A DNA stretch of 64,000 bases from Papio anubis. Lineage: Eukaryota > Chordata > Mammalia > Primates > Cercopithecidae. The position numbers and the translations under genes are program-made. The notes beneath the pieces are model-generated. The model ran no database searches, had not been told where the DNA came from, and worked only from the letters and a program-made list of their open reading frames with translations. The DNA is taken from positions 76,781,754 through 76,845,753 of the forward strand of contig NC_044989.1 of assembly GCF_008728515.1 (NCBI RefSeq), given 5' to 3'. Positions 46,321 through 57,190 of the stretch are shown here, piece after piece (positions within the stretch are counted from its first letter, which is position 1; the number at the start of each line of letters is the position of its first letter).

Positions 46321-46480
46321 TATGTTTTGCTAATTAAGACAAGGCTGTTGCTTCTTTGCAGATCTTGCTAATAGAAAATTTATTGATGCTGCATCAGAAA
46401 TCCAAGCCAAAGGGAGCCTGTGCAAGAACTTGGAAAGTTTGAGAATATATCTACAGGCTTTGACTTTGTGACCAAACAAT
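46321..46480 (-). repeat. Right arm of the 158-bp inverted repeat
   Basis: Reverse complement of the left arm. Identical blocks include TGATGCAGCATCAATAAA and TTTTCTATTAGCAAGATCTG. The main difference is a short replaced and lengthened stretch after CTTTGGC. A 530-bp spacer separates the arms. Confidence 0.9.
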
Positions 46481-46609
46481 AGTGCCTTGCCCCCATGAAA
46501 ACAGAATAGTCTCCAAGCTGTGCTTCTCTGCAATAAACTAATTGCTCCCTGACTACATTTAGGATTGTGCTTCAGTCACAATTCTAAAAGTCATTCAAAA
46601 TGTGTTATT

Positions 46610-46921
46610 TTCTTTGTCACATTGAGTCTTGCTCTGATTGCCTCAGGCTGGAGTGCAGTGTCCACTGATCCTCACCTCACATGCCTGCTTCCAGTCAAGG
46701 ACATCAAGCAATTCATCGGATACTTCAGCCTCCTGGCTAGCTGGGATTACAGGCACATGCTATCGTGCCCAGCAAATTTTTGCATTTTTAGTAGAGACGG
46801 GGTTTTCAGCCATGTTGTGCCATCTGTCTTAAGAGAAGAAAGTGTTAGCCTCTAAGTAATGCATACCCACCTCAGCCTCCCAAAGTGCTGGGATTACCAG
46901 CATGAGCCACCGTGCCCAGCC
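46610..46921 (-). mobile_element. Rearranged Alu, antisense
   Basis: Alu landmarks are in antisense order: CAGGCTGGAGTGCAGTG, AGCTGGGATTACAGGCACAT, GTAGAGACGGGG, CCTCCCAAAGTGCTGGGATT, GAGCCACCGTGCCCAGCC. Non-Alu text occurs at about 46815-46865, and another block at 46665-46710 is strongly diverged. It is old or altered by gene conversion or insertion. Confidence 0.8.
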
Positions 46922-49900
46922 TGCTTGTCTGTTTTAACAGAAATCAAATGACAGTAACTTAAAAAAGATAAAAAAAATTATTTAATGGGGTTTACATGCT
47001 CATAATGAAAAGGCTAAGCTCATTGATTGTTCAGGCTAATTCTTCTCAATCAAGACACCTAGACACCCAGATTTCTTCTCTCTTATTGCTCTCTCTTTTC
47101 TGAGGGTATTCTCCTTGACCACACAGACGAATCTGGCTCACTAGCATCCCATCAGCATTCCAGACCACAGGGAGAGAGAAAATAAAACTAAAGGGCACGT
47201 AGCTTCCATTTAAGGATGTGACCTAGAAGTTGAACATATTGTTTCAGTCCTTTGGTCAAAATTCAATCACAACACCATACCTAACTGCAAGGAAGGCTTA
47301 TAAATGCTGCCTTTACTAAAACTGGGGTTTTGTCACCAAAAGGAAGTAGGATGAGTGGTTACTAGGGATCATTTAGTGGTCTCTGCCACAACAGGATAGC
47401 CTGCAACCTAGATACAGCACTATAAACTTCTGATTTCAGATACCTCTGTTCAACAATACTTGAAGAGGCTCACTTATTCAAAGGCTTTATAAAGGTCAGA
47501 AAATGATGAATTGAAAAGGAAGTAACACCACATAATCAACATATACAATTTATAAAAACAATTAACCCTAGGAAAAGTTTGCAACAATTTACCGATAACA
47601 TATGGGTGTAATTATTGCGTAGTCCAGATGTTAACTATCAATTTCTCCACACAAACTTATCATGGAGACAGGAAAGGGTAGGATAAATCTATCTGTCCTT
47701 GCTTCTTGTTCATTCTTCAGGTTTTGTTAGTTCAATGCATCCCTAAGTGGTAGCAATGCAACCATTTCTTTATCTCATAGAGGTTTCTATGTTATTAACC
47801 AAAATCAGACTTCTTACTTCCTTAAATTAAGGTTGGTGTATAATTAAAAATAATTTCACTTACTCTGTTTTAATTACTGAAAGTCCGTGTTATGGAATGT
47901 CAAGTATTTATCAGCAGCATGCTTACGTTTATCATTATTTTTTGTTTCCAATAGCTAAGAAACATATGAATACAAATTTAAGGATGTCCAAGAATATGGT
48001 TATCTTCTATTGCATACTATACCGGTTGTTACAGAATGTTCTCTCTGTGCTCTTTCAGACAAACACATTTCTGGCAACTTTGGAAATCTGAAACATCTCC
48101 AGTTCTGGGAGATGTTTCCCTGCTACTTTAGGATCCTTTTTAACTGATATTTCTTGTGTCTTCACAGCAGGGTGTAGAAAATATTTCACTTGCTGTTTCA
48201 CATGTTACGATATAAAACGTGTTATATTCTGAAAGAATTCATTGCAGAAGTGTAATGGTTTTAGAGGAAAACACCCAAACACACACACTATATACCTCAG
48301 CGTTGCCACAATGTAAATGAAAGACAGAATGATAGACATAATTGCAGAGCATTTGAGAAAAAATACCATTTCTTCCCTGTTTTTTAAAATTTCTGGGAAG
48401 GTTTTTTGAAGGAAATTGAAAGTCAAAATAAGTATTTTGAGAGTTTCTTCATTGTAAATAGCCTCTTAATAACATATATACACAAGGACTCCATCCTGGG
48501 AAGATTTCGGTAATTATCTTCCATCCTTTTAGACATCCTATTAGATATCTCTGAGACTTTTCTATCACTCTTGGAAAATATATAATCTTCCATCAAAAGA
48601 AAACAGCAATCCAAGAAGCATCATAAGAAACAGCACAGCTGGCCGCATTTTTAAAAGTCAAAAGGAGCTTAACTATTTCATACAGTAAAAACAATGGGAA
48701 GAACTTGTACCAGACCTCTAGGTTGTCCATATAAATACCACATAGACTAATAAAGTTAGGATTAAGTTCTTCACGAGGTCCCTGTGCCCGAGTGGTTAGC
48801 AAGCACCAGAGGCAAAAACATCTCATGTGAAACATCATTTAGATTACGTCTCATCATGTCGTTGCATGTTCTGCCACCTCAAAAGCCAGGGTGTTCTGGT
48901 GTGCTAGGTTACTGTATCTCAGACGACGCTCTAATATTTAATCCATTTTCTATTTACTACAGCCACTGATTATCTTCTCCAGATTTAGTAAAACATCTGT
49001 GATACCGTTCTTGACAAACAAGATTAAAATCCCTAGAGGTCTTTATTATTTTCAGTGACCTATGTATCCTGAAAATGGCTTATTTGTCATATCAAACAAA
49101 ACTCCCTGCCATTTGTTGAACCTTTGAGTACTATTTCATTGTTCCAATTATTTTAAATGAGAATGTTCTCACACACTTCCATGCTTCGTATTCATTGCCA
49201 CACATTTCTTTGTAAAGTTGATAAACAATTTTGAACTCCAAATTATGCCCTACATGTCACAAAGCTGCAGCTGTAAGCTGTAGCATTAAATTATGAGCCG
49301 AGAGTCAACATCACAACAAACAAGGTCATCATCAAATAACTGCTAAGATTAGGTCCATTTTTATCAGTTGCTAATTGCTATATCTGTCGGGTTGGTGGGA
49401 AAACCCAATATGCTGTTTTTTAGATAGCTTCATCAGCCAGTGTAGTATTGTAGCTAGTGTAAACACTTTGGCCCCTGTTGCTTTTAATAGGAATTTAATG
49501 CCAATTTATCTATTCCTTCTGCATGTATTGAGCACCTATTATTTATTTGTCAGGCATTGTTCTAATGCAATAGGGCTACAGGTGTGGGTAGACCACAATC
49601 TCTGTTTGTAAAGGTTTTACAATCCACTTAGGGACCACTTAGTAATATACAGAGTTTTGGATGAATAGAAATATATTTATAAATATCAAGCCCTAAAAAG
49701 AGAAGGTAACATGCAATCACTTTTGGCTGCTATTGGTCTTCTACAATATTTTAAAAATCTGCCAAAGATGTCACAAAGAAGATTCCATTGTATAGTATGT
49801 GTAACATGAAGGAATTAAAAAAATAAAATGAATAAAGTGTTTATACATGAAAAAATATCAAAAGTGTGCATACTAGATACCTGACTTCCATCCCAAGAAT

Positions 49901-50948
49901 AATTTCCTTCATCTTTCACGTAATGGGTCATTTTATAGAATCTTTCTGAGTTCTGACATTCACTGAGGAGCTAGAAAGAGAGAGAAAATGTTTTTCATAC
50001 ATTACGTAGTATGTGCCTAGATAAAGCATGTGAGGGGCTCACTAATTCCCTCCAAAAAGAGTTTCCTTTCCACCTTCCCTTATAGGCCACTAGTATAAAA
50101 GCTTTGATTTACATAATAAAACAGCAGAAATCAGATTACATTAAAACTGACACATACAATACGCCACATATAATGAACTTAGTGACATTTAAGTCAAACA
50201 CTATTTGACTCAGCAAATTTTCATTTGGATAGTCTTCTGGTGCTTGTTTAATGGGATATTTGAATTATAAATTAGAAGGATCATATAATTATTATTTCAC
50301 TCCTAATTTCCATGTAGGTCTTTTCTTAACATGGACAATATAGTACTTTGTTCCCTGTGAACTTTTCTGAGCAGATATTCTGCGACATAAAAAAGAAAAA
50401 AAAAAACCTTTTGTTGGAGTGTGGGAGTCACAGGTAATATGATCCCCTTTGTTAAATATTCAGTGAGAATCTCCAAAGGATCTCAGTAGATAAGCACTAT
50501 TCATCAGAGGGCTTGCTGTTTGCCAGCTGGGGAAGTAGAGCTCTGGCTATTATTGAGCTTCCATATGGAAGTTGTCATAAAGGAGAATGGACAATTCGAA
50601 TGAAGCCAGGTCTCCACTCAGAGTGGCAATTTACTGCGGCTGCTTTATCGATTGCTCAACCTAAAATACAGGAAATGATATTTAAACCACAGAATTCTGA
50701 GAAAAAAATTACTTAAATGAGATAAAGCACCTACTCTAAATTGCCATTATCCAATGGATCGATCTTTTAAAAATATGCCTGAATACTTATCTTAAAATGC
50801 AAGACAAATAGGTTGATACTCAAAATATAAAGCATAATACTCTGCTTGTGGGCAAATATTTGGTATTTTAAGGTTATGACACGTCGAACCTCACACTTTA
50901 CTTAACTCATTTACTCAATCCCACCTGTGCATATATTTTTCTTTTTCT
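46922..50948. other. Anonymous DNA, about 4 kb
   Basis: A repeat-like segment at about 46990-47400 cannot be named. An ancient-repeat motif lies at 49505-49630 (GTATTGAGCACCTATTATTT, GTCAGGCATTGTTCTAATGC). Two blocks, 49270-49500 and 50470-50720, lack repeat signatures. No gene is seen. Confidence 0.4.
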
Positions 50949-51239
50949 TTATTTTTTTTAGACAGAGTCTCGCTCAGTCACCCAGACTAGAATGTAGTAG
51001 CGCGATCTCTGCTCTCTGCAACCTCCGCCTCCCGGATTCAAGCAATTCTCTTGCCTCAGTCTCCCGAGTAGGTGGGATCATAGGCGCGTGCCACCATGCC
51101 CAGCTAATTTTGTATTTTTCGTAGAGATGAGGTTTCTCCATGTTGGTCAGGTTGGTCTCGAGCTCCCGACCTCAGGTGATCCACCCGCCTCAGCCCCTCA
51201 CAGTGCTGGGATTACAGGCATGAGCCACAGCGCCTGGCC
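50949..51239 (-). mobile_element. Alu (S-like), antisense, with target duplication
   Basis: Antisense Alu order from the T-run and AGACAGAGTCTCGCTCAGTC through CAACCTCCGCCTCCCGGATT to AGTGCTGGGATTACAGGCAT and GCGCCTGGCC. TATTTTTCTTTTTCT (50934-50948) and TATTTTGCTTTTTCT (51240-51254) flank it, agreeing at 14 of 15 bases. Confidence 0.94.
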
Positions 51240-51254
51240 TATTTTGCTTTTTCT

Positions 51255-52055
51255 ACCATAATCTCAAATGCAGTATATTGAGATAATTTCATCCTTGTTC
51301 TAGTACCAAAGGGATAAGGATGTCTTCCAATGTTTCTTGTTACCTCTAGAAATGATGGAGCTGTCAAAGAAGAAGAATATGCCAAGTGAAAGAGGCTAGT
51401 CTTTCCTCTATCATGTAATTATTATTGATATTAATTTTCAAGAAAGACTACTTCAAATTCGGTTTTTGGGAGGGATCATTCTAAGAGAAGGGAAAGAAGA
51501 AACCATCTCCATGGATGTAAATACAGCCAATTACCTCATCCTGTGGATTTTATTTCCCTTCCATTTCTTGATTCGATCCTTCTTTTTCATTATCATCTTC
51601 TTTTAGGCTGCAATAATTAGATCCTTTATCATAATAAGTAGGCCTGTAAACTCACCTTTTCCAAATCTCGTTTAATTTTCTCTCTCCACCCTCCTGCCTC
51701 CATCCTATCAAAACCCCCACTGTGTGTTTCTCTTCAAACTTATTATTTACTTTTAAATATACCAATGGCTTCCCATTGTTTATCATTTTTAAAAAAAATC
51801 TCTTCCCAGTAGCTTTAAAGTTCTTCATAAAATACTTTACTCAACCATATCATTCACTGAACCCTACAGCCTTCCAAACCAAAATTGATTGGTTTGCAAA
51901 TATTAGATTATTTCCCCATCATTGTGATTTATTTATTCTCTTTCCACTATCTGAAATATCTACATATAATGCCAATTGCACTTAAAAATCTCAACTGACA
52001 GCTACCTCATTTTGCATTTTCTGATTGTCATTGGCCAACTTGATGTTATCTTTTC
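51255..52055. other. Anonymous DNA
   Basis: No repeat or gene recognised; an 87-codon frame at 51722-51985 is unsupported. Confidence 0.4.
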
Positions 52056-52070
52056 TTTTTTTTTTTTTTT

Positions 52071-52290
52071 AAATTAATTTATTATTATCATACTTTAAGT
52101 TGTAGGGTACATGTGCATAATGTGCAGGTTTGTTACATATGTATACTTGTGCCATGTTGCTGTGCTGCACCCATCAACTCGTCATTTACATCAGGTATAA
52201 CTCCCAATGCAATCCCTCCCCTCTCCCCCCTTCCCATGATAGGCCCCGGTGTGTGATGTTCCCCTTCCCGAGTCCAAGTGATCTCATTGT
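52071..52290 (-). other. L1 3' UTR with G-rich polypurine tract
   Basis: The plus strand shows CCCTCCCCTCTCCCCCCTTC, which is a G-run tract on the L1 strand, a conserved 3' UTR feature that can form four-stranded structures. Downstream is the GTACATGTGC-type block common to L1 3' ends. Confidence 0.75.
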
Positions 52291-55200
52291 TCAGTTCCCA
52301 CCTATGAGTGAGAACATGTGGTGTTTGGTTTTCAGTTCTTCTGATAGTTTGCTAAGAATGATGGTTTCCAGCTGCATCCATGTCCCTACAAAGGACACAA
52401 ACTCATCCTTTTTTATGGCTGCATAGTATTCCATGGTCTATATGTGCCACATTTTCTTAATCCAATCTGTCACTGTTGGACATTTGGGTTGATTCCAAGT
52501 CTTTGCTATTGTGAATAGTGCTGCAATAAACATACGTGTGCATGTGTCTTTATAGCAGCATAATTTATAATCCTTTGGGTATATACCCAGTAATGGGATG
52601 GCTGGGTCATATGGTACATCTAGTTCTAGATCCTTGAGGAATCGCCATACTGTTTTCCATAATGGTTGAACTAGTTTACAATCCCACCAACAGTGTAAAA
52701 GCGTTCCTATTACTCCACATCCTCTCCAGCACCTGTTGTTTCCTGATTTCTTAATGATTGCCATTCTAACTGGTGTGAGATGGTATCTCATTGTGGTTTT
52801 GATTTGCATTTCTCTGATGGCCAGTGATGATGAGCATTTTTTCATGTGTCTGTTGGCTGTATGAATGTCTTCTTTTGAGAGATGTCTGTTCATATCCTTT
52901 GCCCACTTTTTGATGGGGTTGTTTGTTTTTTTCTTGTACATTTGTTTGAGTTCTTTGTAGGTTCTGGATATTAGCCCTTTTTTAGATGAGTAGATTGCAA
53001 AAATTTTCTCCCATTCTGTAGGTTGCCTGTTCACTCTGATGGTAGTTTCTTTTGCTGTGCAGAAGCTCTTTAGTTTAATGAGATCCCATTTGTCAATTTT
53101 GGCTTTTGCTGCCGTTGCTTTTGGTGTTTTAGACATGAAGTCTTTGCCCATGCCTATGTCCTGAATGGTACTACCTAGGTTTTCCTCTAGGATTTTTATG
53201 GTATTAGGTCTAACATTTAAGTCTCTAATCCATCTTGAATTAATTTTCGTATAAGGAGTAAGGAAAGGATCCAGTTTCAGCTTTCTACTTATGGCTAGCC
53301 AATTTTCCCAGCACCATTTATTAAATAGGGAATCCTTTCCCCATTTCTTGTTTCTCTCAGGTTTGTCAAAGATCAGATGGCTGTAGATGTGTGGTATTAT
53401 TTCTGAGGACTCTGTTCTGTTCCATTGGTCTATATCTCCGTTTTGGTACCAGTACCATGCTGTTTTGGTTACTGTAGCCTTGTAGTATAGTTTGAAGTCA
53501 GGTAGCGTGATGCCTCCAGCTTTGTTCTTTTGACTTAGGATTGTCTTGGAGATGCGGGCTCTTTTTTGGTTCCATATGAACTTTAAAGCAGTTTTTTCCA
53601 ATTCTGTGAAGAAACTCATTGGTAGCTTGATGGGGATGGCATTGAATCTATAAATTACCTTGGGCAGTATGGCCATTTTCACAGTATTGATTCTTCCTAT
53701 CCATGAGCATGGTATATTCTTCCATTTGTTTGTGTGCTCTTTTATTTCACTGAGCAGTGGTTTGTAGTTCTCCTTGAAGAGGTCCTTTACATCCCTTGTA
53801 AGTTGGATTCCTAGGTATTTGATTCTCTTTGAAGCAATTGTGAATGGAAGTTCATTCATGATTTGGCTCTCTGTTTGTCTGTTACTAGTGTATAAGAATG
53901 CTTGTGATTTTTGCACATTAATTTTGTATCCTGAGACTTTGCTGAAGTTGCTTATCAGCTTAAGGAGATTTTGGGCTGAGACAATGGGGTTTTCTAAATA
54001 TACAATCATGTCATCTGCAAACAGGGACAATTTGACTTCTTCTTTTCCTAACTGAATACCCCTGATTTCTTTCTCTTGCCTAATTGCCCTAGCCAGAACT
54101 TCCAACACTATGTTGAATAGGAGTGGTGAGAGAGGGCATCCCTGTCTTGTGCCAGTTTTCAAAGGGAATTTTTCCAGTTTTTGCCCATTCAGTATGATAT
54201 TGGCTGTGGGTTTGTCATAAATAGCTCTTATTATTTTGAGGTACGTTCCATCAATACCGAATTTATTGAGCGTTTTTAGCATGAAGGGCTGTTGAATTTT
54301 GTCAAAAGCCTTTTCTGCATCTATTGAGATAATCATGTGGTTCTTGTCTTTGGTTCTGTTTATATGCTGGATTATGTTTATTGATTTGCGAATGTTGAAC
54401 CAGCCTTGCATCCCAGGGATGAAGCCCACTTGATCATGGTGGATAAGCTTTTTGATGTGCTGCTGAATCTGGTTTGCCAGTATTTTATTGAGGATTTTTG
54501 CATCGATATTCATCAGGGATATTGGTCTAAAATTCTCTTTTTTTGTTGTGTCTCTGCCAGGCTTTGGTATCAGGATGATGTTGGCCTCATAAAATGAGTT
54601 AGGGAGGATTCCCTCTTTTTCTATTGATTGGAATAGTTTCAGAAGGAATGGTACCAACTCCTCCTTGTACCTCTGGTAGAATTCAGCTGTGAATCCATCT
54701 GGTCCTGGACTTTTTTTGGTTGGTAGGCTATTAATTATTGCCTCAATTTCAGAGCCTGCTATTGGTCTATTCAGGGATTCAACTTCTTCCTGGTTTAGTC
54801 TTGGAAGAGTGTAAGTGTCCAGGAAATTATCCATTTCTTCTAGATTTTCCAGTTTATTTGCGTAGAGGTGTTTATAGTATTCTCTGATGGTAGTTTGTAT
54901 TTCTGTGGGGTCGGTGGTGATATCCCCTTTATCATTTTTAATTGCGTCGATTTGATTCTTCTCTCTTTTCTTCTTTATTAGTCTTGCTAGTGGTCTGTCA
55001 ATTTTGTTGATCTTTTCAAAAAACCAACTCCTGGATTCATTGATTTTTTGGAGGGTTTTTTGTGTTTCTATCTCCTTCAGTTCTGCTCTGATCTTAGTTA
55101 TTTCTTGCCTTCTGCTAGCTTTCGAATGTGTTTGCTCTTGCTTCTCTAGTTCTTTTAATTGCGATGTTAGAGTGTCAATTTTAGATCTTTCCTGCTTTCT

Positions 55201-56110
55201 CTTGTGGGCATTTAGTGCTATAAATTTCCCTCTACACACTGCTTTAAATGTGTCCCAGAGATTCTGGTATGTTGTATCTTTGTTCTCATTGGTTTCAAAG
55301 AACATCTTTATTTCTGCCTTCATTTCGTTATGTTACCAATAGTCATTCAGGAGCAGGTTGTTCAGTTTCCATGTAGTTGAGCGGTTTTGATTGAGTTTCT
55401 TAGTCCTGAGTTCTAGTTTGATTGCACTGTGGTCTGAGAGACAGTTTGTTATAATTTCTGTTCTTGTACATTTGCTGAGGAGTGATTTACTTCCAATTAC
55501 GTGGTCAATTTTGGAGTAAGTACGATGTGGTGCTGAGAAGAATGTATATTCTGTTGATTTGGAGAGTTCTATAGATGTCTCTTAGGTCTGCTTGCTGCAG
55601 AGATGAGTTCAATTCCTGGATATCCTTGTTAACTTTCTGTCTCGTTGATCTGTCTAATGTTGACAGTGGAGTGTTGAAGTCTCCCATTATTATTGTATGG
55701 GAGTCTAAGTCTCTTTGTAAGTCTCTAAGGACTTGCTTTATGAATCTGGGTGCTCCTGTATTGGGTGCATATATATTTAGGATAGTTAGCTCTTCCTGTT
55801 GAATTGATCCCTTTACCATTATGTAATGGCCTTGTCTCTTTTGATCTTTGATGGTTTAAAGTCTGTTTTATCAGAGACTAGTATTGCAACCCCCGCTTTT
55901 TTTTTGTTCTCCATTTGCTTGGTAAATCTTCCTCCATCCCTTTATTTTGAGCCTATGTATGTCTCTGCGTGTGAGATGGGTCTCCTGAATACAGCAGACT
56001 GATGGGTCTTGACTCTTTATCCAGTTTGCCAGTCTGTGTCTTTTCATTGGAGCATTTAGTCCATTTACATTTAAGGTTAATATTGTTATGTGTGAACTTG
56101 ATCCTGCCAT
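52291..56110 (-). pseudogene. L1 ORF2 (endonuclease-reverse transcriptase), inactivated
   Basis: In L1, ORF2 makes the protein that nicks the target and copies L1 RNA. The start MAGSSSHITILTLNVNG is intact, with the endonuclease QETH motif soon after. At least five lesions are visible: a frameshift by the A-run near 55895 leading to a TAG at 55871; a small deletion near 55826; a frameshift near 55562; an in-frame TAA at 55333-55335; and a TAG at 52438-52440 that removes the last about 48 residues. Between the last two is an open frame of 961 codons. It carries the reverse transcriptase FADD box (54010-54021) and the C-terminal CX3CX7HX4C motif (52678-52731), both intact. The endonuclease SDH motif survives upstream of the TAA. 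No active protein is expected. Confidence 0.93.
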
Positions 56111-56173
56111 TATGATATTAACTGGTTATTTTGCTCGTTAGTTGATGCAGTTTCTTCCTAGCCTCGATGGTCT

Positions 56174-57190
56174 TTACATTTTGGCATGTTTTTGCAATGG
56201 CTGGTACCGGTTGTTCCTTTCCATGTTGAGTGCTTCCTTCAGGGTCTCTTGTAAGGCAGGCCTAGTGGTGACAAAATCTCTAAGCATTTGCTTATCTGTA
56301 AAGGATTTTATTTCTCCTTCACTTATGAAACTTAGTTTGGCTGGATATGAAATTCTGGGTTGAAAATTCTTTTCTTTAAGAATGTTGAATATTGGCCCCC
56401 ACTCTCTTCTGGCTTGGAGAGTTTCTGCCGAGAGATCTGCTGTTAGTCTGATGGGCTTCCCTTTGTGGGTAACCCGACCTTTCTCTCTGGCTGCCCTTAA
56501 GATTTTTTCCTTCATTTCAACTTTGGTGAATCTGACAATTATGTGTCTTGGAGTTGCTCTTCTTGAGGAGTATCTTTGTGGCGTTCTCTGTATTTCCTGG
56601 ATTTGAATGTTGGCCTGCCCTACTAGGTTGGGGAAGTTCTCCTGGATGATATCCTGAAGAGTGTTTTCCAACTTGGTTCCATTTTCCCCCTCACTTTCAG
56701 GCACCCCAATCAGACGTAGATTTGGTCTTTTTACATAATCCCATACTTCTTGCAGGCTTTGTTCATTTCTTTTTCTTCTTTGTTCTTTTGGTTTCTCTTC
56801 TCACTTCATTTCATTCATTTGATCCTCAATCGCTGATACTCTTTCTTCCAGTTGATCAAGTCGGTTACTGAAGCTTGTGCATTTGTCACGTATTTCTCGT
56901 GTCATGGTTTTCATCTCTTTCATTTCGTTTATGACCTTCTCTGCATTAATTACTCTAGCCATCAATTCTTCCACTTTTTTTTCAAGATTTTTAGTTTCTT
57001 TGCGCTGGGTACGTAATTCCTCCTTTAGCTCTGAGAAATTTGATGGACTGAAGCCTTCTTCTCTCATCTCGTCAAAGTCATTCTCCGTCCAGCTTTGATC
57101 CATTGCTGGCGATGAGCTGCGCTCCTTTGCTGGGGGAGATGCACTCTTATTTTTTGAATTTCCAGCTTTTCTGCCCTGCTTTTTCCCCAT
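56174..57190 (-). pseudogene. L1 ORF1 (RNA-binding chaperone) with one nonsense codon
   Basis: The L1 ORF1 protein coats L1 RNA as a trimer. The reading frame spans 339 codons including the stop, so it would encode 338 residues, the family's normal length. There is no frameshift: the two open parts, 57190-56801 and the rest down to 56174, are in the same frame. They are separated only by TGA at 56801-56803 (codon 130), possibly a decayed CGA or CAA codon. The N-terminal part has a lysine-rich start (MGKKQGRKAG) and a heptad-like coiled coil (LEKKVEELMARV to LEERVSAIEDQMNEMK). The later part has the RRM-like domain (IIVRFTKVEMKEKILRAARE) and the C-terminal domain ending MERNNRYQPL. The stop falls just after the coiled coil. 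Confidence 0.95.

Noticed and set aside
48783..48806. tRNA-like GCCCGAGTGGTTAGC near 48788
   Set aside because: It resembles an A box of leucine or serine tRNA, but no B box or cloverleaf follows within 100 bases.
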